This document shows, piece after piece, positions 43,461-52,541 of a stretch of 64,000 nt of DNA. How positions within the stretch are numbered: position 1 is the first letter of the stretch; every line of letters starts with the position of its first letter. Origin of the DNA: CAKZYD01 sp039814715 (GTDB lineage: Bacteria; Pseudomonadota; Alphaproteobacteria; Sphingomonadales; CAKZYD01); the NCBI GenBank assembly GCA_039814715.1, contig JBCCAR010000018.1:10522-74521 (forward strand). The letters run 5' to 3'. A program made the translations under genes and the position numbers. Below the pieces are notes generated by a model, which saw only the letters and a list, made by a program, of their open reading frames with translations, was not told where the DNA came from and searched no databases.

Positions 43461-43805
43461 ATGACGACCCTTTTGAAACTATGCGATTTGGCTGATCTGC
43501 CTGACAAGCGCGCTGTGGTGCACGGTGCAGAAGAGATAGCGGTCGCACTGTGCAGGGTGGGTGACCGCGTTTATGGATTTGAGGCGCGTTGCTCGCATGC
43601 TTTGAAGCCATTGGACGGCGCGCGTGCGCGCGGCGGTAGTTTGATGTGCCCGCATCATGGCGCGCGATTTGATCTTGCCACAGGCAAGCATCTGGCAGCG
43701 CCTGCAGTGCGCGGCATAAAGGCTTATGAAATTCGCATTGAAAACGAAGAGGTGTTTGTTGTGATGTCTGCGAAAGGTCAGCCGTTGGGGGGAGAGGATG
43801 CTTGA
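43461..43805 (+). CDS. Rieske [2Fe-2S] ferredoxin
   Basis: 114 residues, one Rieske domain. Ligands are in CSHALKPLDG (Cys44, His46) and CPHHGARFD (Cys63, His66). This soluble, short form resembles ferredoxins that feed ring-hydroxylating dioxygenases; no oxygenase alpha subunit is nearby, while a P450 closes the operon. It may pass electrons to that P450 or to an enzyme elsewhere. The ATG at 43461 is chosen because the domain begins there. First gene of the operon; it overlaps the next by eight bases. Confidence 0.85.
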   Translation: MTTLLKLCDLADLPDKRAVVHGAEEIAVALCRVGDRVYGFEARCSHALKPLDGARARGGSLMCPHHGARFDLATGKHLAAPAVRGIKAYEIRIENEEVFVVMSAKGQPLGGEDA

Positions 43806-44562
43806 GGGCAAACGCGCACTTGTGACTGGGGCCGGCTCTGGCCTGGGTCAAGCCATTGCATCGCACTTTGCAGCGCTTGGTGCGTTCGTGATTGGGAGTG
43901 ATGTTGACGCGCAAGGCCTCAAAGAAACACAGGATTTGGCCGCAGCCGGTCATTTTGAAGGCATTCATCATGACGTGACCCAGCCAGATGATTGGCAGAA
44001 GGTGATAGGCGCCGCCTTTGAGAGCGGCTCTTGCGATATCTTGGTGAATAACGCCGGGGTGGCGGATTTGACATCCTTCAGCAACATGACTTTAGAGCGC
44101 TTTCAGCGCAGCTGCGCCGTCAATCTTCTAGGGCCTTTTGCTGGATCGAAACTATTCATTGAGGCCGCGCGCAAGGCGTTTAGTGAAAAGCCAGCTTATG
44201 CGTCGATCATCAACATAACCTCTATCGTCGTCGAGCGGATGATCCCCGGCGCTTGCGCTTATGGAACCTCTAAAGCTGCGCTGAAAAATCTCACAAAGGC
44301 ACTGGCAGTGGAGATGGGGCGAAAGGGAGATTTTATTCGCGTCAACGCTGTCGCGCCTGGGCCCGTGCGTACGTCGATGACGGAAGGCGCTGCTGATGTT
44401 CCTTGGGATGAGCGCGACCATAGTTTTCTTAATTTGATCCCGCTGCAGCGTTACGGCGAAAAAGAAGACGTTGCAAAAGCCGCAGCGTACCTCGCTTCAG
44501 ATGCTTCTAAATTTACAACTGGCGCCACCATTCACGTGAGCGGCGGGTGGAGCGATCTATGA
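43798..44562 (+). CDS. Short-chain dehydrogenase/reductase (first)
   Basis: 254 residues of the classical SDR family: cofactor loop TGAGSGLG, ILVNNAG, catalytic serine in NITSI and the Tyr-Lys pair in AYGTSKAAL. An acidic residue after the second strand (GSDVDA) points to NAD rather than NADP. It would oxidise an alcohol to a ketone or the reverse. GGGAGAGG is directly ahead of the ATG. It overlaps its neighbours by eight and four bases. Confidence 0.9.
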   Translation: MLEGKRALVTGAGSGLGQAIASHFAALGAFVIGSDVDAQGLKETQDLAAAGHFEGIHHDVTQPDDWQKVIGAAFESGSCDILVNNAGVADLTSFSNMTLERFQRSCAVNLLGPFAGSKLFIEAARKAFSEKPAYASIINITSIVVERMIPGACAYGTSKAALKNLTKALAVEMGRKGDFIRVNAVAPGPVRTSMTEGAADVPWDERDHSFLNLIPLQRYGEKEDVAKAAAYLASDASKFTTGATIHVSGGWSDL

Positions 44563-45332
44563 CCAATGTGCGTAAACTAGAGGGTATGATTGCCTTGGTG
44601 ACCGGCGCGACATCCGGCATTGGCCGGGAAATTGCGTGTCTCTTTGCCCGTCACGGCGCGACGATCATTGCCACCGGGCGCAATCGCGAGCAGGGTCAAA
44701 AAACTTGCGACATGATTGCTGCGGAGGGCGGCCAAGCGGTCTTCTTCCGTCAGGATATTACGAGCGAAAACGACTGGCAGGACCTGTTTGAGTTTATTGA
44801 AGAAAAAACGGGGGTGCTAGACATCGCTGTCTATAATGCTGGCGCGTTTTTCTCGCGATCGCTGCCCGATACGTCAATTGAGGATTTTAACTGGCTGTGG
44901 TCTGTGAATGTCGATGCAACATTTCTCGGCATCAAGCACGCCTTGGCGCATATGCGAAGGCACAAAAGCGCCGGCAGCATCATGACCATGTCGTCGCTTG
45001 CGGGATTGATTGGACTGGATGATTGCACGGCCTATTGCGCTTCAAAAGCAGCGGTGACCCAGCTTGCAAAAGCTGCCGCGGCAGAAGGCGCGCGCTATGA
45101 TCCGCCCATCCGCGTGAACTCAATCAATCCAGGCGTTATCTGGACGGAAATGATTACCGGCGAATACGGCGAATCTGATGAAGTGCGCGCATTTGCGATG
45201 GATGGCAATGCGCTGCAAACGGTTGGGGAAGCAATCGATATTGCAGAAGCTGCGCTCCATTTAGCCAGCAGCGACAGCAGCTATACAACAGGGACTGCCT
45301 TCGTGGTCGATGGCGGCCGCGGTGTGGATTGA
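44559..45332 (+). CDS. Short-chain dehydrogenase/reductase (second)
   Basis: 257 residues of the classical SDR family: TGATSGIG, the VYNAGA variant of NNAG, the serine in MSSLAG and the pair YCASK. ATGRNREQG after the second strand, with Arg, suggests NADP preference, unlike the first SDR of the operon. Start at the ATG 44559, overlapping the previous stop (ATGA). Two dehydrogenases of different cofactor preference side by side fit a multi-step oxidation. Confidence 0.9.
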   Translation: MTNVRKLEGMIALVTGATSGIGREIACLFARHGATIIATGRNREQGQKTCDMIAAEGGQAVFFRQDITSENDWQDLFEFIEEKTGVLDIAVYNAGAFFSRSLPDTSIEDFNWLWSVNVDATFLGIKHALAHMRRHKSAGSIMTMSSLAGLIGLDDCTAYCASKAAVTQLAKAAAAEGARYDPPIRVNSINPGVIWTEMITGEYGESDEVRAFAMDGNALQTVGEAIDIAEAALHLASSDSSYTTGTAFVVDGGRGVD

Positions 45333-45344
45333 GGACATAAGACC

Positions 45345-46370
45345 ATGAGCAATAAACGTGTTTTGCTAAAGCAGCGGCCCAGCGGCCAGCCTGCCCAAGC
45401 TGATTTCGAGTGGGTGGAGCAACCCCTGCCAGAGCCTGGCGATGGCCAGCTGCTGATCCGCAACATCTATTGCTCGCTTGACCCCGCCATACGTGGCTGG
45501 ATGGATGATGCGGAAAGCTATTTCCCGCCCATTGGCATAGGCGAGCCTATCCGTTGCACGACGATCGCGCAGGTGGCTAAGTCCAACCACTCTGACTTTT
45601 CTGAAGGCGATTATGTTGTCGCGCTAACAGGCGTTGAAGAATATTCCGTTGCCGATGCAGGTGGCTTCACGAACAGAGTTGATCCTTCCATCGTGCCAGC
45701 GCTGACAAACTATCTCTCTGTGCTTGGCGCAGTTGGTCTGACGGCTTATTTTGGATTGCTAGACGTAGGGCAACCGAAGCCAGGGGAGACAGTTCTGGTC
45801 TCTGGCGCTGCTGGCGCGGTCGGCTCCCTTGTTGGGCAGATTGCAAAACTTCGGGGTTGCCGCGCTGTTGGCATTGCCGGGGGGCAGGCGAAGTGCGAGC
45901 GGCTTGTGCAAGACTACGGCTTTGACGCAGCCGTAGATTATCGCGGAAAAGACCTCGCGGCTCTAACGGCCGATATCGCTGCAGCCTGCCCAGGCGGCGT
46001 GGACGTTTATTTCGATAATGTAGGCGGCGGTATCCTGGATGCGGCGCTGGCCAATATCAACGACAATGCCCGCATCCCCATGTGCGGCATGATTAGCCAA
46101 TATAATGCGACCGAGCCGGTCCCAGGGCCGACGAACCTCTGGCAGCTCATAGCGAAAACAGCGGACATGAAGGGCTTCCTCATTCGAGATTTTGTGCCGC
46201 AATTTCCGCAAGGGATTGAGCAAATGGCTGCCTGGATCTCAGAGGATAAGCTGGTGTTTAAAGAGCATGTCGATCAGGGCATCGAGAACTTTCTGGTGTC
46301 CTTCAATAAGCTTTTCTCAGGCGATCACAATGGCAAGCTAGTGCTGCAGATCGCGCCAGAAACCCTGTGA
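45345..46370 (+). CDS. NADP-dependent medium-chain reductase (CurA/leukotriene B4 dehydrogenase-like)
   Basis: 341 residues. The N-terminal part has IYCSLDPAIRGWM, a hallmark of the zinc-free MDR group with leukotriene B4 12-hydroxydehydrogenase and curcumin reductase, and the nucleotide-binding fold has VLVSGAAGAVGSLVGQIAK and VDVYFDNVGG. These enzymes reduce the double bond of alpha,beta-unsaturated ketones. In this operon it may saturate an enone made by the dehydrogenases. It ends in a TGATG overlap. Confidence 0.9.
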   Translation: MSNKRVLLKQRPSGQPAQADFEWVEQPLPEPGDGQLLIRNIYCSLDPAIRGWMDDAESYFPPIGIGEPIRCTTIAQVAKSNHSDFSEGDYVVALTGVEEYSVADAGGFTNRVDPSIVPALTNYLSVLGAVGLTAYFGLLDVGQPKPGETVLVSGAAGAVGSLVGQIAKLRGCRAVGIAGGQAKCERLVQDYGFDAAVDYRGKDLAALTADIAAACPGGVDVYFDNVGGGILDAALANINDNARIPMCGMISQYNATEPVPGPTNLWQLIAKTADMKGFLIRDFVPQFPQGIEQMAAWISEDKLVFKEHVDQGIENFLVSFNKLFSGDHNGKLVLQIAPETL

Positions 46371-47176
46371 TGCCCATCAAAACTCTTTTGGTGACCAAGG
46401 GTCATCCATTTGAGAAAGGACCATTTTTTAAGTGGATTGATGGCGTGGAGGGCCTCGATGTGACGCATATTGAGCACCCGGCCGCTGAGAGCTTTATTGG
46501 TGCAGGCCTGGGCGCGCCTTATGATCTCTGGCTGATGTACGATATGCCAGGATATGACTTTAAATCCACCGGCGGTGTTGATTTTATAGACCCAAATCAA
46601 GGCTTTAAATACGCTATTTCACATCGCCTGCAAGCGCAGAAGAAACCCATTTTGTTTCTGCATCATGCGCTTGCGGGATGGCCGACATGGCCAACCTACG
46701 GCGAGATTGTTGGTGGGCGTTTCTTGTACCGCGCAGGCGATGTACGCGGCGCTCGCAAGCTCGATAGCGGCTACCGCCATGACGTCACCTACCAAGTCAC
46801 GCTCGCGGAGCATGCGGTTTGTGACGGGGTTTCACCCTTTAAAGTTCAAGACGAACTCTATCTTGCTGAAGTGTTCGAAGAGGACGTCTTGCCTATTGCC
46901 TGGTCGGACTATGACTTTACAGGGGAGAATTTTTATTCAGCCTCTCGCGCGGTCGATGGAGAAATGTTCTCAAATGATGGCTGGGATCATCCTCCAGGCA
47001 GCAATGTCGTTGCTTGGCTAAACGCCTATGAGCAAGCACCGATCGGCTATTTACAAATGGGCGATGGGCCCACTGCTTATGCCAATCGCGGTGTGACACG
47101 GTTGCTTTCAAATATGGTACACTGGCTGGTAAGCCAAGACGCAGCCCATTGGGCGAAGGAGTGGCAAAGTGCCTGA
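46370..47176 (+). CDS. ThuA-like domain protein
   Basis: 268 residues with the ThuA/class I amidotransferase-like fold: LLVTKGHPFEKGPFFKWI, YDLWLMYDMPGYD, LFLHHALAGWPTWPTYGEI and, later, TLAEHAVCDGVSPFKVQDELY, ending with WLNAYEQAPIGYLQMGDGP. Members occur in sugar or polyol use (trehalose utilisation) and their reaction is poorly known. Its place in an oxidoreductase operon is unusual. The ATG at 46370 overlaps the previous stop and its end overlaps the third SDR by eight bases. Confidence 0.82.
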   Translation: MPIKTLLVTKGHPFEKGPFFKWIDGVEGLDVTHIEHPAAESFIGAGLGAPYDLWLMYDMPGYDFKSTGGVDFIDPNQGFKYAISHRLQAQKKPILFLHHALAGWPTWPTYGEIVGGRFLYRAGDVRGARKLDSGYRHDVTYQVTLAEHAVCDGVSPFKVQDELYLAEVFEEDVLPIAWSDYDFTGENFYSASRAVDGEMFSNDGWDHPPGSNVVAWLNAYEQAPIGYLQMGDGPTAYANRGVTRLLSNMVHWLVSQDAAHWAKEWQSA

Positions 47177-47915
47177 AACCACGCGGGATTTAACCGGCAA
47201 AGTCGCTATTGTTACTGGCGCTGCTAGCGGGATTGGCCGAGCAGCTGCGATACAATTCGCCAAAGACGGCGCGCAAGTGCTCGCAGTCGACATCAATGAC
47301 TGTGACCTCGGTGCTGCAGCGAATATGCGCGCGCTCAAGCAAGATGTTAGCTTTGAAGGTGCCGACGATGCGATTCAAGACGCAGCGCTGGAGGCCTTCG
47401 GGCGGATCGACATTTTGGTAAACAATGCGGGCGTGTGTTTGACCGCGCCCTTCGAGACCCATAGCGAGGATGTTTGGCGCAAAACCATGGCGATCAATGT
47501 GGATGCTTGCTTTGCGTTGAGCCGCGCTTGTTTGCCTGCGCTCAAAGCCGCTGGGGCAGGGCGTATCATCAATATTGGCTCCATCATGTCAGATTACGGC
47601 GCGGCGGATATGGCGGCCTATGCCACATCAAAACATGCTGTTGCGGGTTTGACGAAGTCTATGGCCAATGAGCTGGGGCAATTTGGCATTACGGTGAACT
47701 ACATTCAGCCAGGCGCAATCCGTACAGGCATTACCGTTCCCACATTTGAAAATGTAGCTGGGTTTGAGGACTATTGGATTGAGCGCGCGCCCGTTGGCCG
47801 CATTGGTGAGCCAGAAGACGTCACACCGCTCATCAGCTTTCTTGCGAGCGAAGAATCGCGCTTCATTACTGGCCAAGGCATCTTGGTTGATGGCGGTGCC
47901 ACCAGCCACCCCTAG
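47169..47915 (+). CDS. Short-chain dehydrogenase/reductase (third)
   Basis: 248 residues of the classical SDR family: TGAASGIG, ILVNNAG, serine in NIGSIM and the pair YATSK. AVDINDCD after the second strand suggests NAD. It has AAGGAG about eight bases before its GTG start, inside the end of the ThuA-like gene. The C-terminus ends GILVDGGATSHP, as usual. Confidence 0.9.
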   Translation: MPETTRDLTGKVAIVTGAASGIGRAAAIQFAKDGAQVLAVDINDCDLGAAANMRALKQDVSFEGADDAIQDAALEAFGRIDILVNNAGVCLTAPFETHSEDVWRKTMAINVDACFALSRACLPALKAAGAGRIINIGSIMSDYGAADMAAYATSKHAVAGLTKSMANELGQFGITVNYIQPGAIRTGITVPTFENVAGFEDYWIERAPVGRIGEPEDVTPLISFLASEESRFITGQGILVDGGATSHP

Positions 47916-47930
47916 AAACAGGAGAGCAAT

Positions 47931-48302
47931 ATGACGCCCATTGAAACAGTTGAAATGTTCATTGATGCCTGGAACCGGATGGCCTGGGGCCGTGTGACGG
48001 AAATGGTGTCGGCCGATTGTGTGTATCACAACATCCCGATGCAGCCCGTTACTGGTCCAGAGGGCGTACGCTCTGTGATTGAAAGTCTGGGCGACATTAA
48101 AGGCGTGGACTGGGAAATCTTAAACATAGCGGAAAACGGCAATGTGGTGCTCACCGAACGTATTGACCGGTTTGCCATGGGCAGCGGCGCACATATTGAA
48201 ATTCCAGTCATGGGAACCTTTGAAGTGGAAGAGGGCGAGATCACCGCTTGGCGTGACTATTTTGATCTTGGCCAACTGACGGCGCAGATGCAGGCTGGCT
48301 AA
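47931..48302 (+). CDS. Limonene-1,2-epoxide hydrolase-like protein
   Basis: 123 residues of the SnoaL/NTF2-like fold. The active-site set of Rhodococcus limonene-1,2-epoxide hydrolase (Tyr-x-Asn, Arg-x-Asp and a later Asp) is complete: VYHNIP (Tyr32, Asn34), TERID (Arg77, Asp79) and WRDYFD (Asp109). Such enzymes open epoxides to diols by a one-step water attack. Together with the P450 in the next gene, which could form an epoxide, it points to a terpenoid or cyclic alkene pathway. It could also be an isomerase of the same fold. Confidence 0.82.
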   Translation: MTPIETVEMFIDAWNRMAWGRVTEMVSADCVYHNIPMQPVTGPEGVRSVIESLGDIKGVDWEILNIAENGNVVLTERIDRFAMGSGAHIEIPVMGTFEVEEGEITAWRDYFDLGQLTAQMQAG

Positions 48303-48381
48303 GCCCCTTAGTTTGAGCAGTCTCTTTGCTGCACGCAAATGCGTAGTTTGGTAGCAGTGACGAAATCGCCTGGAGGGCGCC

Positions 48382-49623
48382 ATGACCAAACCGCTGTCAG
48401 AGTATAATTTCTTCGATCCTGCTTTGATTGAAGACCCGTTTGAATTTTATCAGGCTGCAATGGCGCAGGCCCCGATATATCAGATCCCAGGCACCAATTT
48501 TTTCTTGGTGACGAAATACGATATCGTCGCCAAAGCCCTGAAACGTCATGATGTGTTTTCAAACAACTTCGGCGCGATGCTGGCAGGGAGTAACGCGGAA
48601 GATCCAGACGTGAAGGCGATTTTGGATGAAGGCTGGCCCCAGGCGGACACGCTGCTTACCAATGATCCGCCAAGCCACACGCGCTTTCGCAAGCTCGTCA
48701 ATCTTGCTTTCAGCCAAAAGCGCGTCAACCAAATGGAGGAGTATATTCGCTCCATCGCTAATGAGCTAATCGACCAATTCATTGACGACGGCGAATGCGA
48801 TTTTATGCAGGCGCTGGCCATCCCCCAGCCTGTCGCGGTCATCGCCGAACAATTGGGGGCCGACCGCTCTGAAGCGGCAACGTTTAAACGTTGGACAGAT
48901 GCTTTCGCAGACCGGATTGCTGGCAATTACGGAAAAGAGCGCGAAATCGAATGCGCCAAAGACGTCGTGGAATTTCAAAAATACATGTTTGAAAAACTGC
49001 AAGAGCGTAAAAACAAGCCGCAAGATGATCTCCTGACTGACCTTGTCCAGGCCCGCATAGATGGAGAGCAGCCACTCACGGACGCTGAGCTTCTCTCCAT
49101 TGTGCAGCAGCTTATGGTCGCTGGCAATGAAACGACAACGAACACCATGGCTGGCGGCTTGCTGCAGTTAATCCAAAACCCCGAGCAAATGGCCAAAGTG
49201 CGCGCAGAGCGCAAGCTCATTCCAAACATGGTGGAAGAAGTGCTGCGGCTTGAATCAGCTACGTCTGGCATGTGGCGTGTTGTGAAAGAAGATACTGAGC
49301 TGGAAGGGGTCAGTGTCCCGGCTGGTTCCATGCTGCACTTGCGCTATGCGGCGGCGAACCGTGATCCTGATAAGTTTGAAAATCCAAATGATTTTAAAGT
49401 TGATCGGAAAAATGCCAACAAGCAGATGGCTTTTGGTCAAGGCATTCATGTGTGCGTCGGGCAGATGCTTTCACGCAAAGAGCTGTGCATTGCCTATGAC
49501 ATCATCTTCGATCGCTTGAATAATATTCAGCTCGCCGAAGGGAAAAACGATCTCAAGCACATGCCCAATGTGATGCTTCGCGGCCTGAAAGAACTGCACA
49601 TCACCTTTGACAAGGCTGCGTAA
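48382..49623 (+). CDS. Cytochrome P450
   Basis: 413 residues, soluble bacterial class. The oxygen-binding helix has AGNETT (247-252), the ExxR pair is Glu286-Arg289, and the haem loop is FGQGIHVCVG with Cys358 as ligand. It would insert one oxygen atom into a C-H or C=C bond, with electrons from a ferredoxin and reductase; the only candidate ferredoxin here is the Rieske protein at the start of the operon. It follows the epoxide-hydrolase-like gene by 79 bases and has GGAGG ten bases ahead of its ATG. It may have an own promoter. Confidence 0.95.
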   Translation: MTKPLSEYNFFDPALIEDPFEFYQAAMAQAPIYQIPGTNFFLVTKYDIVAKALKRHDVFSNNFGAMLAGSNAEDPDVKAILDEGWPQADTLLTNDPPSHTRFRKLVNLAFSQKRVNQMEEYIRSIANELIDQFIDDGECDFMQALAIPQPVAVIAEQLGADRSEAATFKRWTDAFADRIAGNYGKEREIECAKDVVEFQKYMFEKLQERKNKPQDDLLTDLVQARIDGEQPLTDAELLSIVQQLMVAGNETTTNTMAGGLLQLIQNPEQMAKVRAERKLIPNMVEEVLRLESATSGMWRVVKEDTELEGVSVPAGSMLHLRYAAANRDPDKFENPNDFKVDRKNANKQMAFGQGIHVCVGQMLSRKELCIAYDIIFDRLNNIQLAEGKNDLKHMPNVMLRGLKELHITFDKAA

Positions 49624-49665
49624 TCGCTCCATCCTGGCCCCATAACATCACAAAAGGGGGCTACT

Positions 49666-50160
49666 ATGGGTTTGTTTGATTTCGTTCGCGACGCTGGGGA
49701 AAATTTGCTGAAGAAGGTTGGTGTCGGGGATGACCCGGACACCGGTGATGTAATCGCCAAAATCCAAGAGCATGGCTTAGTGGTCAAAGGCCTGTCGGTG
49801 CGCGTTGCCGGTGATGTGGCGATGGTTGGCGGCGAGGTCGCTGATCAAGAAACGCGCGAGAAGGTCATTCTCGTGGTCGGCAATGTCAAAGGCATTGCCG
49901 CGGTCGATGATCAATTGTCGATTGTGCTTCCCGAGCTACCAGAGGTGCCCGCCCCAGAGACAGCGCCAGCGCCTGAGCCTGAGGCCGCTGTCTTCTACAC
50001 AGTTGTGCGCGGGGATACGCTTGGTAAAATTGCCAAGGCGCATTATGGCAATGCCATGAAGTATCCGGTGATTTTTGAAGCGAATAAGCCGATGCTCACG
50101 GACCCAGACCGCATTTATCCTGGTCAGGTCCTGCGCATTCCGCCGCTGGCCGTTAGCTAA
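49666..50160 (+). CDS. kbp: Kbp/YgaU-like BON-LysM protein
   Basis: 164 residues: a BON domain (about 25-87), a Pro/Glu-rich linker and a LysM domain (about 109-160, VRGDTLGKIAKAHYGNAMKYP). The start MGLFDFVRDAGENLLKKVG has no signal peptide and matches E. coli YgaU (Kbp), a cytoplasmic potassium-binding protein. AAAGGGGG is ahead of the ATG. Stop to stop, it abuts convergent rnr with no gap. Confidence 0.88.
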   Translation: MGLFDFVRDAGENLLKKVGVGDDPDTGDVIAKIQEHGLVVKGLSVRVAGDVAMVGGEVADQETREKVILVVGNVKGIAAVDDQLSIVLPELPEVPAPETAPAPEPEAAVFYTVVRGDTLGKIAKAHYGNAMKYPVIFEANKPMLTDPDRIYPGQVLRIPPLAVS

Positions 50161-52419
50161 CTAGCGCCGCCGTCGGCCAAGCCGCACATTTTTTGGCCGT
50201 CCTTGCTGCGGCCTTGAATTAGGGCGTTTGCGTTTTGAAGGTCCGTCTAAAAAGCGGTGTTTGGGCTTTGTTAAAATACTCACACGCACCCCGCCGGAGA
50301 CGGGGGCGGCTTCTTCAATGCGCGCACGCACCTCATCGCCCAGCCTGTAGGCCCAGCCTGACCGCTCGCCCACCAGTGCTTGGCGCGTTTCATCATAGAC
50401 CATGTATTCGTCCGATAGGCGCGCGGCAGGCGCGAAGGCATCTGCGCCCATATCGCCAACGCGCAGGAATAGCCCAGCTTTGGCAATCCCCGTGATGCGG
50501 GCCTCAAAATGCTCACCTTGATGATCAGCAAAATAGGCTGCGAGATAGCGGTCCATGGAATCGCGCTCAGCGGCCATCGCGCGCCGTTCAGTGACGGAGA
50601 TATGGTCGGCCGTGTCGTCCAGCTTTTGCAGTTCCCACTCCTCTAGCCCGCCTTCGCCCAGCTTGTAAGCGGCGATCAAGGCCCGGTGGACGACGAGGTC
50701 CGCATAGCGGCGGATGGGGGAGGTGAAATGCGCGTAGCGGCCAAGGGCCAAGCCAAAATGGCCCATATTTTCAGGCGTATAGCGCGCTTGCATCTGCGTG
50801 CGCAGCACCATATCCGACACGCCAATCATATCCTCGCGCTCTTTTGACATTTCAAGCACGCGGTTAAAGACCTGGGGCCGCACGACTTGGCCGCGTGCCA
50901 GCTTATAGTCAAAGCCATCAAGGAAGCTGCGCAGCGTCTCCATCTTATCCATGGAAGGCTCTTCATGGACGCGGTAAATCAGCGGCTGGGCTTTTTTCTC
51001 TAGCGCTTCCGCCGCTGCAACATTCGCGGCAATCATCATGTCTTCCACGACGCGGTGGGCTGTCAGCCTGTCTCTCAAACGCACATCAGAAACCTTGCCA
51101 TCTGGCCCGAGCAGGATTTTCTTTTCCGGCAAGTCCAGCGCAAGCGGGCCGCGCTTGTCGCGGGCAGAGGCAATGGCGTTATAGCATTCCAGCAGTGGCC
51201 GTAAAACACTATGGATCAAGGGTTTGGTTGCATCATCTAAGTCGCCATCAAAGGCTGCTTGGGCTTGCTCATAGCTAATATTGGCTGCGACTTTGATGAG
51301 TGCGCGGCTAAAGCGATGGCTCTTCAGCCGCCCAAGGGCATCAAAATACAAATGCACCGCAAGGCTCGCCCGGTCTTCGCCTTCTTTCAGGCTGCACAGG
51401 CCGTTTGATAGCGCTTCGGGCAGCATCGGCACCACGCGGTCAGGGAAGTAGCAGCTGTTGCCGCGCTTGCGTGCCTCCTTATCCAGCGCAGATCCGGGAC
51501 GCACAAACTCAGCGACATCCGCAATGGCCACGATCGCATGAAATCCGCCTTCGATATTAGGGTGCGGCGCGGCCCAAATGGCATCATCATGATCACGCGC
51601 ATCGGCGGGGTCGATGGTGATCAGCGGTACATCACGCAGGTCTTCGCGCGCGCCCAGCGGCGGCATCACGGCTGTTTCAGCTAGCTGCACAACCTCGCTG
51701 GGGAAGTCGTTGGGGATATCATGCTGGTGGATGGCAATGAGGCTCACATTGCGCGGGCCCAGTACATCGCCGAGCCGCTCTAAGACCTTTCCTACCTTTG
51801 CGCCGCGCTGGCTTGAGCGCAGCACTTCCGCGCGGACCAATTCCCCATCTTCCGCGCCTTTGTCGTCGCCGGAGGCTACCAGCAGAAAATCGCTTCGACC
51901 TTTCTCTACTGACTCAATGAAGCCGCCTTCGCCGTCATGGCGATAGACGCCCACCATCGCCCGCGGCGGGGCGTCCAGCTTTTTAATGATCTGGCCGCGA
52001 TAGCCTTTGTCGCCCGCTGGGCGCAGCCGGGCCAGGACCTTATCGCCTGCCGCAAGCGAAGAAGGGCGCTGGCGCGATTGGCGTCCCCCTTTTTTAAAGT
52101 CCTCCAGCCGCACACGCGGCCCATCGCCATCGCCCTTCCAGGCTTCCGCAAAGCCAAAGGCGCTGCCGCTCTCGCTGATGCCCGTCACATAAACAATAGA
52201 GACATTGGGCATTTGCCCGGCCAGTTCATAGCCCTTGCCTGGCCCGCGCGCGATCATGCCCCGCGCCACCATCTCACGCAGCAGCGTCTTCAAAGCGACA
52301 CGGTCTTCACCCTTAATGCCAAAGGCATTGGCCAGGTCACGGCGAGTCACCTTGCTGTCAGCATTTTCTATATAAGAAACAATGTCTTCCGCGAGCGGGA
52401 AGGGCGTATCTGTCGTCAT
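50161..52419 (-). CDS. rnr: Ribonuclease R
   Basis: 752 residues. In order: an N-terminal winged helix, cold-shock domains, the RNB nuclease core with ITIDPADARDHDDAIW, whose Asp residues hold the metal, FTSPIRRYADLVVHRALIA, a C-terminal S1 domain (HFEARITGIAKAGLFLRV) and a basic tail of about 30 residues. This 3'-5' exoribonuclease degrades structured RNA. In related genomes it lies next to topA; here two secreted-protein genes stand between. Confidence 0.95.
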   Translation of the reverse strand: MTTDTPFPLAEDIVSYIENADSKVTRRDLANAFGIKGEDRVALKTLLREMVARGMIARGPGKGYELAGQMPNVSIVYVTGISESGSAFGFAEAWKGDGDGPRVRLEDFKKGGRQSRQRPSSLAAGDKVLARLRPAGDKGYRGQIIKKLDAPPRAMVGVYRHDGEGGFIESVEKGRSDFLLVASGDDKGAEDGELVRAEVLRSSQRGAKVGKVLERLGDVLGPRNVSLIAIHQHDIPNDFPSEVVQLAETAVMPPLGAREDLRDVPLITIDPADARDHDDAIWAAPHPNIEGGFHAIVAIADVAEFVRPGSALDKEARKRGNSCYFPDRVVPMLPEALSNGLCSLKEGEDRASLAVHLYFDALGRLKSHRFSRALIKVAANISYEQAQAAFDGDLDDATKPLIHSVLRPLLECYNAIASARDKRGPLALDLPEKKILLGPDGKVSDVRLRDRLTAHRVVEDMMIAANVAAAEALEKKAQPLIYRVHEEPSMDKMETLRSFLDGFDYKLARGQVVRPQVFNRVLEMSKEREDMIGVSDMVLRTQMQARYTPENMGHFGLALGRYAHFTSPIRRYADLVVHRALIAAYKLGEGGLEEWELQKLDDTADHISVTERRAMAAERDSMDRYLAAYFADHQGEHFEARITGIAKAGLFLRVGDMGADAFAPAARLSDEYMVYDETRQALVGERSGWAYRLGDEVRARIEEAAPVSGGVRVSILTKPKHRFLDGPSKRKRPNSRPQQGRPKNVRLGRRRR

Positions 52420-52541
52420 GGCGAGACGTTAGCGCGTTTAGATGGCCCTTGTCGAAAAGGATTTGTTCGCATGGTATAAAAAATAGAACGTACCACGCTG
52501 CATAGTGCACGTGTGAGCCGCTCACTCACAGCAGCGCATGC

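Noticed and set aside
43461..43805. Nitrite reductase small subunit NirD
   Set aside because: NirD has a Rieske-like fold, but here both Cys-x-His and Cys-x2-His cluster ligands are present and no nitrite reductase gene is near.
43342..43971. 209-codon frame on the minus strand
   Set aside because: It covers the Rieske gene and the start of the first SDR in the opposite direction; the composition (many His, Gln, Arg) is that of a shadow frame.
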